Assembly (NCBI GenBank): GCA_030695285.1
Contig: JAUYTF010000384.1
Location: 1 to 20,899, forward strand
Reading direction: 5' to 3'
Origin: Eubacteriales bacterium
GTDB taxonomy: Bacteria; Bacillota; Clostridia; Christensenellales; CAG-138
Length of the DNA stretch: 20,899 nucleotides
Shown here: piece by piece, positions 1 to 6,668 of the stretch
Layout of the letters: each line of letters starts with the position of its first letter
How positions within the stretch are numbered: position 1 is the stretch's first letter
Program-made: the position numbers and the translations under genes
The notes under the pieces: model-generated
What the model was told of the DNA's origin: nothing
Seen by the model: only the letters and a program-made list of their open reading frames with translations
The model's database searches: none

Positions 1-753
1 GACTACAACATCTTCTCCCGCCTTGGCGCCGAACTCAGGCCCGGCATGATCTGGGTCAGCAGCGGCGCGACCGAAGTCGGCCGCCTCGACTACATCCGCC
101 GCAACGGAAAAGAGCTCACGGGCGATCGCGAGGAGATCAAGGCGGACTACGCTTCGCAGGGGCAGACCATCCTCATGATGGAATACCGCCGCTATATTCC
201 GGATCGCTACAGCGTGCGCCAGCTCCTAGTGGAGCACACGCACTTCAACGACGAGGAGAAGCGCAAGCACATCCGCGGCTTTCTGCTGCGCGCCGCAAAG
301 CAGAACGCAATCCCGATCGTGAACTACAACGACCCCGTGAGCATTGAGGAGATCCGCAAGATGGAACTCGCGAACCTTCGCAATCAGGGGGAGACGGTCG
401 TGGAATGCATCGACAACGACGAGACGGCCTCCGTCATCTGCTCGCTGGTGCACGCGCGAAATCTCGTGATTCTCACGAGCGCGGACGGCATCTATCGCGA
501 CCTGAACGATCCGAGCACGCTTGTGCCCGTTGTGGAAGGGAAGAACGCGGACGAGATCATCGAACAGATCGACGAACTATCGGACAGCTGCGTCGGCACA
601 AGCCGCCCCGGCTCCAACGGCGCACGGGCGAAGCTGGACTTCATCAAGCAGCCCATCCGCGAGGGCACGACGGTGTACATCGCAAACGCGCAGCAGCGCA
701 TAGCGGACTTGCTCAACGGCACAGGCCACTGTACAGTTTTCCGCATACGATAA
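1..753 (+). CDS. Amino acid kinase family protein, glutamate 5-kinase-like (5' partial)
   Basis: The frame is open from the first base, so the N-terminus with the ATP-binding lysine region lies outside the window; about 250 codons are visible. The product resembles glutamate 5-kinase (ProB), which phosphorylates glutamate in the first step of proline synthesis. The family signs are VSSGATEVGR near the start (ProB has VTSGAI..GR), IPIVNYNDPVS (compare VPVINENDAV), CIDNDETAS (compare GDNDNLSA) and LVILTSADGIYRD (compare LLLLTDQKGLY). A TSRPGSNGARAKL stretch matches the glycine-rich end of the kinase fold. The protein stops soon after the kinase domain, so there is no C-terminal PUA domain. Several motifs are more divergent than in a typical ProB, so another amino acid kinase, such as a uridylate kinase-like paralogue, is possible. 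No proA lies downstream. Confidence 0.8.
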   Translation, partial: DYNIFSRLGAELRPGMIWVSSGATEVGRLDYIRRNGKELTGDREEIKADYASQGQTILMMEYRRYIPDRYSVRQLLVEHTHFNDEEKRKHIRGFLLRAAKQNAIPIVNYNDPVSIEEIRKMELANLRNQGETVVECIDNDETASVICSLVHARNLVILTSADGIYRDLNDPSTLVPVVEGKNADEIIEQIDELSDSCVGTSRPGSNGARAKLDFIKQPIREGTTVYIANAQQRIADLLNGTGHCTVFRIR

Positions 754-774
754 CCGAAAAACAATAAACATTTA

Positions 775-803
775 TTGACAAACAATAAATTTAGCGATAG
801 ACT
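775..803 (+). promoter_or_regulatory. Sigma-A-type promoter of the DUF2975-yozG-DUF4173 operon
   Basis: A perfect -35 TTGACA (775-780) is followed after exactly 17 bases by TAGACT (798-803), a 4/6 match to the -10 box. The surrounding DNA is much more AT-rich than the flanking genes. The predicted start lies near 810, about 80 bases before the first candidate ATG. A palindrome (762-777) overlaps the -35 box, and the inverted repeat 799-826 overlaps the -10 box. That placement suits repression by the HTH protein of the same operon; this is inference. Confidence 0.6.
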
Positions 804-826
804 GTCGTCAGAAAAGACGATGGTCT
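799..826 (+). terminator. Inverted repeat / possible terminator after the kinase gene
   Basis: Arms 799-809 and 816-826 pair over 11 positions, two of them G-U, around the loop AGAAAA. A T-rich tract follows (ATTTGTTTTCACGG and then seven T). It can end transcription of the upstream kinase gene. Because it starts inside the -10 box of the next promoter, it could instead or also be an operator. Confidence 0.45.
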
Positions 827-868
827 ATTTGTTTTCACGGTTTTTTTAAGATCGAACGAAAGATTCAG

Positions 869-969
869 TTTGGAGGAAAAACGATAGCATGAAAAAAAGC
901 AACCGATTTTTAAAATCTATTTGGAGGAAAAACGATAAGATGAAAAAAAGTAGCCGATTCTTGAATCTA
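869..969 (+). repeat. Tandem duplication (51-bp period) of a ribosome binding site and start codon
   Basis: The unit starting TTTGGAGGAAAAACGATA at 869 recurs at 920, with only a few differences. Each copy holds GGAGG, an ATG (889 and 940) and the codons for MKKS.RFL. The period of 51 bases equals 17 codons, so the two starts are in frame and both can be used. Confidence 0.85.
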
Positions 970-1404
970 TTTGTACAAACGGGTATCGTGATTGGCATGC
1001 TCGCGGGCGTTGCGTTGTTGGTGAGTATCCTTTTGGTGCAAATGCCGGTCGTGAGCGATTTTTTCGCGCGCGAAAGCAAGCCGGAGATCTACGCAATCCT
1101 CTCCGGCATCATCGCCACGCTCTGCATCCTCGGCGGCGAATTCATCGCCGTGACGCTGTTTTGCATGATGCGCACGCTGGAAAGCGATCCGTTTGTGCAG
1201 AAAAACGTAACCGCGCTCAAGCGCATGGGCTTTATCGCGCTCGCTATCGCGCTATTGGGGCTCTCCACGCTCTTGCTGCATCCCGTGCCGCTCGCGGTGA
1301 TCGCCGCGCTGCCCGTCGCCATGTGCGGGTTGTTTTCTCTTGTACTCAGCCGCGTGTTTGCGCAGGCGGTTGCATACAAGCTGGAAAACGACCTCACGGT
1401 TTAG
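889..1404 (+). CDS. DUF2975 family membrane protein
   Basis: This is a small integral membrane protein of 171 residues from the first ATG, or 154 from the second ATG at 940. Both starts have a GGAGG at good distance because the start region is tandemly duplicated; family lengths fit the shorter form better. Counting from 889, there are about four hydrophobic segments, near residues 28-50, 66-92, 112-131 and 133-155. Topology and size match the DUF2975 family, which in Firmicutes sits directly beside a small YozG-like HTH gene, exactly as here (12 bases between them). The biochemical function of DUF2975 is unknown. The gene shares an operon with the HTH regulator and a DUF4173-like protein. 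Confidence 0.75.
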   Translation: MKKSNRFLKSIWRKNDKMKKSSRFLNLFVQTGIVIGMLAGVALLVSILLVQMPVVSDFFARESKPEIYAILSGIIATLCILGGEFIAVTLFCMMRTLESDPFVQKNVTALKRMGFIALAIALLGLSTLLLHPVPLAVIAALPVAMCGLFSLVLSRVFAQAVAYKLENDLTV

Positions 1405-1416
1405 CGGGGTGATGGT

Positions 1417-1653
1417 ATGATTCAGGTCAATCTGGACGTGATGATGGCAAAGCGCAAGATGAGCCTCAATGAGCTGGCAAAGCGCATGGACATCTCGCTG
1501 GCAAACCTCTCGATACTCAAAAACAACAAGTGCAGGGCGATTCGCTTTCATACCCTCAGTAGCCTCTGCGAGATCCTCGAGTGCGAGGTGGGCGATATCC
1601 TCGCTTATGCGAAAGGAGACGAACCCGATGGAACAGAATCCGATCTTGACTGA
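1417..1653 (+). CDS. YozG-like Cro/CI-type HTH transcriptional regulator
   Basis: A 78-residue DNA-binding protein made almost wholly of one helix-turn-helix domain. The HTH runs from about residue 8 to 62, with the MSLNELAKRMDISLANLSILK stretch holding the turn and recognition helix, and the LCEILECEVGDIL ending typical of the YozG/PF13443 group. A GGGGTGATGG ribosome binding site precedes the ATG. It lies 12 bases after the DUF2975 gene and its 3' end overlaps the next gene by 26 bases, so the three are translationally linked. The likely role is autoregulation of this operon through palindromes at its promoter; this is inferred from family and position. Confidence 0.88.
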   Translation: MIQVNLDVMMAKRKMSLNELAKRMDISLANLSILKNNKCRAIRFHTLSSLCEILECEVGDILAYAKGDEPDGTESDLD

Positions 1654-2866
1654 CGCGCAAGGCGCAAACAAGCGCGCGCCGCTGACCCGTCCGCAGCTCT
1701 GGCTGCTGGGCGGAGCGATCCTCATCGGCGTCGCGTTTGAAATTTGGACCGAGCAGGATTTTCACTTATTTTACTCCGTCTTCTGGCTCGTGACGCTAGG
1801 CGTTTTCGTGGTGTTCAACTTCAAGCGTGTGATCGCAAACAAGACCGTGCTTGCGCTCATCGTGCCGGCGTTGGCGCTTAGCGGCATCCTGATGTTTGAC
1901 TATATGCACGATGAGCTGCTGGGATTTACGTCGCTTGCCATCCCCGCGCTGCTGATCACCATCGGCGTGTTCACCACGCAGGAGATACAATTTAAGCGCG
2001 AGGGCAAGGCTGTGCTCAGCGTGCTGCGCGCGGTGTTCGTGAAGCCCTTTACTGCGATTGGGACGTATTTTCGCGCCTATGCGGGAGTGCTCGGCGGAAA
2101 AGACCGTGCGTCGTCTCGCCAAGGTTGGATCGGACTCGTCATCGGTCTGCCGCTGATGATTGTCGTGCTCGCGCTGCTCTCCGGCGCGGATGCAGGCATG
2201 CAAAAGCTGCTCGGCAGCGGGATAGAGAACGCCAATTTATGGAAATGGTTCTGGCGCGTAGTTGTGGTATTTCTCATGAGCATGCTCTTTTATTCGCTGT
2301 TTTACAACCTCACCTGGGGAAAGAAGGACGCGGACTTAGCCCCCGTTCGCCAGAACTGGAAGTTCGCCGGCCCCGGCGTGGTCATCGTGCTGCTGCTTGC
2401 GGTCTATGCGCTGTTTACCTATGTGCAGTTTACCTATCTCTTTGGCAAAACGCTGCCGGTCGACCTGACCTACAGCGAATACGCGCGGGACGGCTTTGAG
2501 CAGTTTCTCGCGGTAACATTGATCAATTTCGCGTTGCTGGGGCTCAGCCTGACAAAAAGTGAGCCGGGGCGGGCGATCAAAGTCTTACAGACGCTGCTGC
2601 TCGCCGCAAGCGGAATCATACTTGCCTCCGCGGCCTGGCGCATGCTGCTGTATGTGGGTGCCTACGGGCTGACCATCCGCCGCGTACTGCCACTTTGGCT
2701 GATGCTCTACTTCGCGTTTCTTGCGGTAGTGGGCGTGTTTCGCGTCTATCGCGAAAAAACCCCGTTCTTGCGCATCGGCGCGCTCGCGCTGGTCTATTGG
2801 TACGCGCTGTTTATCTGTATCGATTGGAACACGGTGATGTACAACTTCAATCGCACCCTTGGATAA
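1628..2866 (+). CDS. DUF4173/DUF4153-like multipass membrane protein
   Basis: A 412-residue integral membrane protein of unknown function. The ATG at 1628 was chosen over upstream in-frame starts because GAAAGGAGAC lies just before it and the preceding residues are a shadow of the HTH gene. After a short polar N-terminus (MEQNPILTDAQG) there are roughly ten hydrophobic segments. Family-like signs are LALLSGADAGM in the middle (compare ALLSSADPVF) and TYSEYARDGFEQFLAVTLIN, close to the conserved YAeYaRrGF segment of DUF4173. It overlaps the HTH gene by 26 bases and is the last gene of the operon. The family assignment is from memory of motifs and could be the related DUF4153. Confidence 0.75.
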   Translation: MEQNPILTDAQGANKRAPLTRPQLWLLGGAILIGVAFEIWTEQDFHLFYSVFWLVTLGVFVVFNFKRVIANKTVLALIVPALALSGILMFDYMHDELLGFTSLAIPALLITIGVFTTQEIQFKREGKAVLSVLRAVFVKPFTAIGTYFRAYAGVLGGKDRASSRQGWIGLVIGLPLMIVVLALLSGADAGMQKLLGSGIENANLWKWFWRVVVVFLMSMLFYSLFYNLTWGKKDADLAPVRQNWKFAGPGVVIVLLLAVYALFTYVQFTYLFGKTLPVDLTYSEYARDGFEQFLAVTLINFALLGLSLTKSEPGRAIKVLQTLLLAASGIILASAAWRMLLYVGAYGLTIRRVLPLWLMLYFAFLAVVGVFRVYREKTPFLRIGALALVYWYALFICIDWNTVMYNFNRTLG

Positions 2867-2884
2867 GGGTGGATAATAGAGAAT

Positions 2885-2908
2885 CTACTTTTCTAAAGAG
2901 AAAAGTAG
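2885..2908. repeat. Perfect 10-bp inverted repeat with AAAG loop
   Basis: CTACTTTTCT (2885-2894) and AGAAAAGTAG (2899-2908) are exact reverse complements around a four-base loop. It sits in the convergent gap beside a second hairpin, and no clear T-tract follows on either strand. It may be part of a transcription-end structure or a dispersed palindromic element. Confidence 0.6.
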
Positions 2909-2910
2909 CA

Positions 2911-2943
2911 AAAGAGCTTCTCGTTTGACACGGGAAGCTCTTT
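2911..2943. terminator. Bidirectional terminator between DUF4173 gene and rsmI
   Basis: AAAGAGCTTC (2911-2920) and GAAGCTCTTT (2934-2943) form a perfect 10-bp stem with a 13-base loop. On the plus strand a T-rich stretch follows, with six T at 2962-2967. On the minus strand the stem ends in TCTTTTGCTACTTTT. It separates two convergent operons, so it probably serves both. Confidence 0.65.
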
Positions 2944-2965
2944 GTGAGTTTCTGTTTCTGCTTTT

Positions 2966-3793
2966 TTAAGAAAGCGAAGATTGAATCTCCAACGCTTTTG
3001 CGTATGCCTCTTTCTTCGGCACACCGCAGGCGCTTGCCGCTTCGGCGGCGGCATCGCGGACGGAGAGGCCGGAGGAGAGCAGATTCTTGAGCAAGGTTTC
3101 TAAGTCGGGGGTGTCCGCGGCGTTTACCATCGCGCGGCAGCGGACGCAGAGCACGCATTCCCCGCGCGGCGCGGTCTCCTCATAGCGCGCGGCCAGCTCG
3201 CTGAGTGTTCCGCGGACTGTCTCCTCGTGCATCTTGGTCAGCTCCCGCAGCACAGCCGCATCAAGGTCACCCAAGCCTTCCAGCAGTACGGTCAGCGTCG
3301 CGTGGACGCGGTTCGGGCTTTCGTAAAAGATAACAGTGTGATCAAGGCGCTTGAGCTGCTCGATCATCGGCTTTTGCGCCTTTTTTTCGCGCGGGAAAAA
3401 GCCGAAAAACGTAAACGGCATGGCGGGTAGTCCGCTCATCACCGCCGCCATGAGCACGGAGGAAGCGCCGGGCAGCACGCTATATGGCAGGTTGTGCGCA
3501 ATGCAGGCGGAAATCAGCGCCTCTCCGGGGTCGGAAACGCCCGGCATGCCCGCGTCGGAGACGTAGACCACCGTTTCACCAGCCTTCAGTCTCGCCACGA
3601 CTTCCTGCGCGCGCTGGCGTTCGTTTTCGCGATAGCAGCTGATGAGCGGCTTTTTGATGCCGATGTGATTGAGTAGCGTCAGCGTCCTGCGCGTGTCCTC
3701 GCAATAGACCGCGTCGCAGTTTGTCAGCGCCTCGCGCACGCGCGGGGTGAGGTCGCCTAAGTTGCCGATCGGGGTGGCGCATAACAACAGCAT
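2966..3793 (-). CDS. rsmI: 16S rRNA (cytidine(1402)-2'-O)-methyltransferase RsmI
   Basis: A SAM-dependent methyltransferase of the tetrapyrrole-methylase fold that 2'-O-methylates C1402 in the decoding centre of 16S rRNA. Its 275 residues match the usual family length. The diagnostic motifs are all present: ATPIGNLGD (6-14), CEDTRRT (31-37), VSDAGMPGVSDPG (78-90), PGASSV (108-113) and FGFFPR (130-135). The start lies 5 bases after the stop of the dnaI-like gene, and no strong ribosome binding site is visible, so it is probably translated by coupling. It is the last gene of the minus-strand primosome operon. Confidence 0.96.
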   Translation of the reverse strand: MLLLCATPIGNLGDLTPRVREALTNCDAVYCEDTRRTLTLLNHIGIKKPLISCYRENERQRAQEVVARLKAGETVVYVSDAGMPGVSDPGEALISACIAHNLPYSVLPGASSVLMAAVMSGLPAMPFTFFGFFPREKKAQKPMIEQLKRLDHTVIFYESPNRVHATLTVLLEGLGDLDAAVLRELTKMHEETVRGTLSELAARYEETAPRGECVLCVRCRAMVNAADTPDLETLLKNLLSSGLSVRDAAAEAASACGVPKKEAYAKALEIQSSLS

Positions 3794-3798
3794 GGGCG

Positions 3799-4710
3799 TT
3801 ACCGTACCGTCCGCAGGTTCTCGCCCGTGAGGTGCAAAACCTGCGTGGTGTTAACATCATATAGACGGCTTGCTAAACGATCGCCATACTTTGTCTGCAA
3901 CCCCCTCAAATCAAGATTTGTAATACATACAGTGGGTAAATTCTGTAGCACACGTTCATTTATTACAGCAAACAACCATTCTGTTGATACATTTGGGATA
4001 ATTGGCTCACTACCTAAATCATCTAAGATGAGAAGAGGAAGGGAGTGAAGCACCTTCACATGTTCGGTATGATTTCGAATATCATCAAATACTTTTTGCG
4101 TGAATGCATAGGCTGTGATTCGCAAACTTTCTATGCCTTGTTCCACTGCGGAATGAGCAATTGCATTTCCAAGAAATGATTTGCCTAAGCCGGGCGATCC
4201 ATAAAGCAGAATATTCGGCTTCAGGGGATTAGGTAAAGAAATAGCGTAGTTCTCGCATACTGTTTTTGCTGCAAGGGTTCTTCTTCTCTGTTCGGCAGAT
4301 AGATAGATGTCTTCAGAGAAGTTACGAAAAACCTCTCTATCATTAATACCATCAGACCCACGTAATTTCTCGCGTAAAAGCAATCTACAAGAGCATGGTT
4401 TCTTAGATGCTCCAGTAAAACCAGTGTCTTGGCAAGACGTGCATCTATACTGAAGTGTTAACGCAGAAGGACGCAAACCAATAGACGCTAAAAGACTTTG
4501 CTCCTCCAGCGAAATTAACTCTAATTCTTGTTTTGCTTTATCGGCTGTGATTGCACGTTTGCCAATCTCAGAGAATAGTCTAGCGCGCGCAACATCCAAC
4601 TCTTTTAATCGTGGCGCAAGTTGATAGGCTTGCTCGATGCGTTTCTCGAGTGAAGCCCTCTCCTTCGAGCGAATTTTCGCGTAATAGTTCTCCAAGGATT
4701 CGTTTATCAT
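3799..4710 (-). CDS. DnaI/DnaC-type replicative helicase loader (AAA+ ATPase)
   Basis: A 303-residue AAA+ ATPase that by family loads the DnaB/DnaC replicative helicase during primosome assembly. The N-terminal half is helical with a coiled-coil look (about 1-75). It is followed by a zinc-finger-like set of C90, C93, C106 and C108. The ATPase part has Walker A GSPGLGKS (171-178), Walker B LLILDDLG (226-233) and a sensor-1-like CITN. Its ATG overlaps the stop of the DnaD-like gene (ATGA), so the two are translationally coupled, which supports a shared primosome role. The gene is strikingly AT-rich: three 60-base rows I counted have 35, 38 and 48% GC, against 70% in one row of the adjacent dnaD-like gene. 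This suggests a different origin or different selection. Confidence 0.9.
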   Translation of the reverse strand: MINESLENYYAKIRSKERASLEKRIEQAYQLAPRLKELDVARARLFSEIGKRAITADKAKQELELISLEEQSLLASIGLRPSALTLQYRCTSCQDTGFTGASKKPCSCRLLLREKLRGSDGINDREVFRNFSEDIYLSAEQRRRTLAAKTVCENYAISLPNPLKPNILLYGSPGLGKSFLGNAIAHSAVEQGIESLRITAYAFTQKVFDDIRNHTEHVKVLHSLPLLILDDLGSEPIIPNVSTEWLFAVINERVLQNLPTVCITNLDLRGLQTKYGDRLASRLYDVNTTQVLHLTGENLRTVR

Positions 4711-5888
4711 AATAAGTCCTTGTCTAGATCCACGAGAATTCGATTGATCTGTTCATCAGTTAGCTCGTTTTGTGCATAATCGACCTTAGGCTGCTTTGCG
4801 GAATACCCCTGCGGGCGGGACTGCATCCGCGCGCGTGCGGCTTCTATCGAGGTGATGCCCGCGTCGTGCCAGTCGTTCCAGAGTTTTTTCATCATACCGA
4901 AGGGCTCGTTTGCGCCTCTGCACTGCTCCGCGCCAAAGAGCAGCAGCTCGCGCGGCATGGCGTAGGCTTTCAGATACATGCTGATCTGTGCGCGCTGGGT
5001 GCGCGTGGCTGGCTCTTGCTTTCCCGCGCGCTCAAAGACGAGGCGCGCAAACGCCTGCTCTTCGGCGGTCTTTGCGTCCGCCCGCTCCATCTCCGGCTGG
5101 CTCGTCTGTCCGTCCTTTCGGAAATTCTCGAGCAGCTCGTCCAGGTAGACGAAGTTCGGCGTGCCGCTGACTGCGAGTTTGGGGAGCGCGGATAGAATCG
5201 CCTCTGGCGTGAATCCCCATTCCGTAACCCACTTGTCGTAAAATGCGGTTTCGGCCTTGGTGGGCTTGCGCTGCTTGTTCCATTGCCTCAGAATCTCGCT
5301 CGCGCCGTGCTTTTTGAGCTCATACTTCGCGAGGTGAGCGCGCGCGGCATCCCGCGTCCAAACGCCCGCCTCAGACCAGGAGCGTGCGACCGCGTCGATG
5401 TAATTTACCGAAACGCGCCGTCCTTTTTGATCCATACAGTGGGAGACGAGTTCCAGCACGGCCTCTTCGTCCAGCCCGTAGACTTCGATCCAATCATACA
5501 CATGCTTGAGCTCGCGAAAATCAAACTGGCGCGGGGCGATCAGCGAGCCAAGCGCAGAGACGAGCTTGGCATATTTGCCCGGCACTACGCCGCCTGCCTC
5601 GCTTGGCTCGGTGTCGAGATATTCCACGATCAGCGGCGCTTCAGCGCGGATGCGGACTAGGCCCTGCTGCTGCCAGTAAACATATGCCTCCGTGACCGCA
5701 GCGTCGGAAAGTCCCAGCGCGTCGCCCAGAGAAGTTTCCGCGCCCGCGCCCGCATAACAGAGCATCAGGCCGTAGAGATACACACGCACGCAAAGCTCGC
5801 TTGCGTGCGGCAGATAATCCAGAATAAAGCGGTTGTCCACGGGCGTGAAATTTCTACGCGCCGTGTCGAGGGAAAAGCGTACGATCAT
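4707..5888 (-). CDS. DnaD domain-containing primosome protein
   Basis: This protein is related to DnaD/DnaB of Firmicutes, which remodel DNA and recruit the helicase loader. It has 393 residues from the ATG at 5888. An in-frame GTG at 5921 would add 11 residues, but GGAAAG lies about 10 bases before the ATG, and MIVRFSLDTARRNFTPVDNR looks like a natural N-terminus. The N-terminal region (about 15-100) is winged-helix-like. Two DnaD C-terminal-type (DDBH2) domains follow at about 115-190 and 200-270, the first including a WSEAGVWT stretch. A charged linker and a short acidic tail end the protein. It is translationally coupled by a 4-base overlap to the DnaI-like loader. Confidence 0.85.
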   Translation of the reverse strand: MIVRFSLDTARRNFTPVDNRFILDYLPHASELCVRVYLYGLMLCYAGAGAETSLGDALGLSDAAVTEAYVYWQQQGLVRIRAEAPLIVEYLDTEPSEAGGVVPGKYAKLVSALGSLIAPRQFDFRELKHVYDWIEVYGLDEEAVLELVSHCMDQKGRRVSVNYIDAVARSWSEAGVWTRDAARAHLAKYELKKHGASEILRQWNKQRKPTKAETAFYDKWVTEWGFTPEAILSALPKLAVSGTPNFVYLDELLENFRKDGQTSQPEMERADAKTAEEQAFARLVFERAGKQEPATRTQRAQISMYLKAYAMPRELLLFGAEQCRGANEPFGMMKKLWNDWHDAGITSIEAARARMQSRPQGYSAKQPKVDYAQNELTDEQINRILVDLDKDLL

Positions 5889-5929
5889 ATGCGTCAGAGT
5901 CTTTCCGGTGCGAAAAAGCACCTGCGCTC

Positions 5930-6538
5930 TTACGATAAATGCAGCGCGATTGAGGAGAGCGTGTTGCTAAACCAGGTGTAGCCGAGGTCGACAACGGGCA
6001 AAACGCCAAGTGCCATGAGCATACCGGCCAATATCCAGAGCAGGAACAGATCGATCAGCACGAGAAGAACCTTCCAAAACACGCCGACTTGAGAACCGGC
6101 GCTCCTGCTTTTGCGCTTTCGGACAAAGAGCGCTTTGCGCGGTCTGCGGAAGGAACGCTCACGCTCCAGCGAAGGCAGGCCGGACAAGAGCGCTGCATCT
6201 TTTGCAAACGCACCGCGCGCGGAAAACGCTTCCGGGTCTGGCACAGCATCGTCCGGCACACCCGTGCTTTCTGGCGCGCCGCTGACGAGGCGCAGCAGGC
6301 GGATTTCCCGCTCGGTGATCTCCCGAATCCGCACAGGGATGTCGAAATCCTCTGTGCGCGCGAGAATTTCTTCATAGAGCGTGAGAAACGTCTGCTTCAC
6401 CGCGCTTTTTGCGAGGGAGTCGGAGGACAGCGCCTTGTGTGCTGCGGCATAGACGCCGTGCCCATACTCCTGATAAACCGCGAGAAACGCCTCTCGGTCA
6501 CCAAAATGAATGCGGTTTTGCAAGTCATTCGTGATCAT
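5930..6538 (-). CDS. Sigma-70 region 2-like protein with C-terminal membrane segment
   Basis: A 202-residue protein that I recognise only in part. Residues 1-60 (ITNDLQNRIHFGDREAFLAV..., then HKALSSDSLAKSAVKQTFL) have the spacing and helical pattern of region 2 of ECF sigma factors. No region 4 DNA-binding domain follows. Instead come a Pro/Ala-rich linker, a very basic stretch (about 128-146, RRPRKALFVRKRKSR) and one or two transmembrane segments (about 153-182). The ATG at 6538 is preferred because AAGGGATGG lies just upstream. An upstream ATG at 6589 falls inside the 49-bp repeat and would add 17 unlikely residues. It begins the operon with the DnaD-like, DnaI-like and rsmI genes. Its function is unknown; a membrane-tethered regulator is possible. 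Confidence 0.7.
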   Translation of the reverse strand: MITNDLQNRIHFGDREAFLAVYQEYGHGVYAAAHKALSSDSLAKSAVKQTFLTLYEEILARTEDFDIPVRIREITEREIRLLRLVSGAPESTGVPDDAVPDPEAFSARGAFAKDAALLSGLPSLERERSFRRPRKALFVRKRKSRSAGSQVGVFWKVLLVLIDLFLLWILAGMLMALGVLPVVDLGYTWFSNTLSSIALHLS

Positions 6539-6570
6539 GGGTCCATCCCTTCGCGAAATACGTGCGCTGG

Positions 6571-6668
6571 TATCAGCAGCCGGATACATCCCGACTATTC
6601 TATCATGGCGTGGCAGAGTTATCAGCAGCCGGAAACATTCTTATTATTCTATCATGGTGTGGCAAAAA
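6571..6668. repeat. 49-bp direct tandem repeat, two copies
   Basis: Copy A (6571-6619) and copy B (6620-6668) both begin TATCAGCAGCCGGA and share CTATTCTATCATGG or a near match; 40 of 49 positions agree by my count. The pair lies 33 bases upstream of the chosen start of the sigma-like gene, on its promoter side. Read on the minus strand, copy B offers TTGCCA (6660-6665), 17 bases, AAGAAT (6637-6642). Copy A has lost the -10-like half of this. Confidence 0.75.

Noticed and set aside
3830..4760. Phage or mobile element carrying the dnaI-like gene
   Set aside because: No integrase, transposase, inverted repeats or target duplication at the borders, and the gene stays translationally coupled to its neighbour.
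5889..5921. GTG start that would lengthen the DnaD-like protein by 11 residues
   Set aside because: No good ribosome binding site; the internal ATG at 5888 has GGAAAG at proper distance. It remains possible.
6571..6668. CRISPR-like array
   Set aside because: Only two adjacent copies with no spacer between them and no cas genes; it is a plain tandem duplication.
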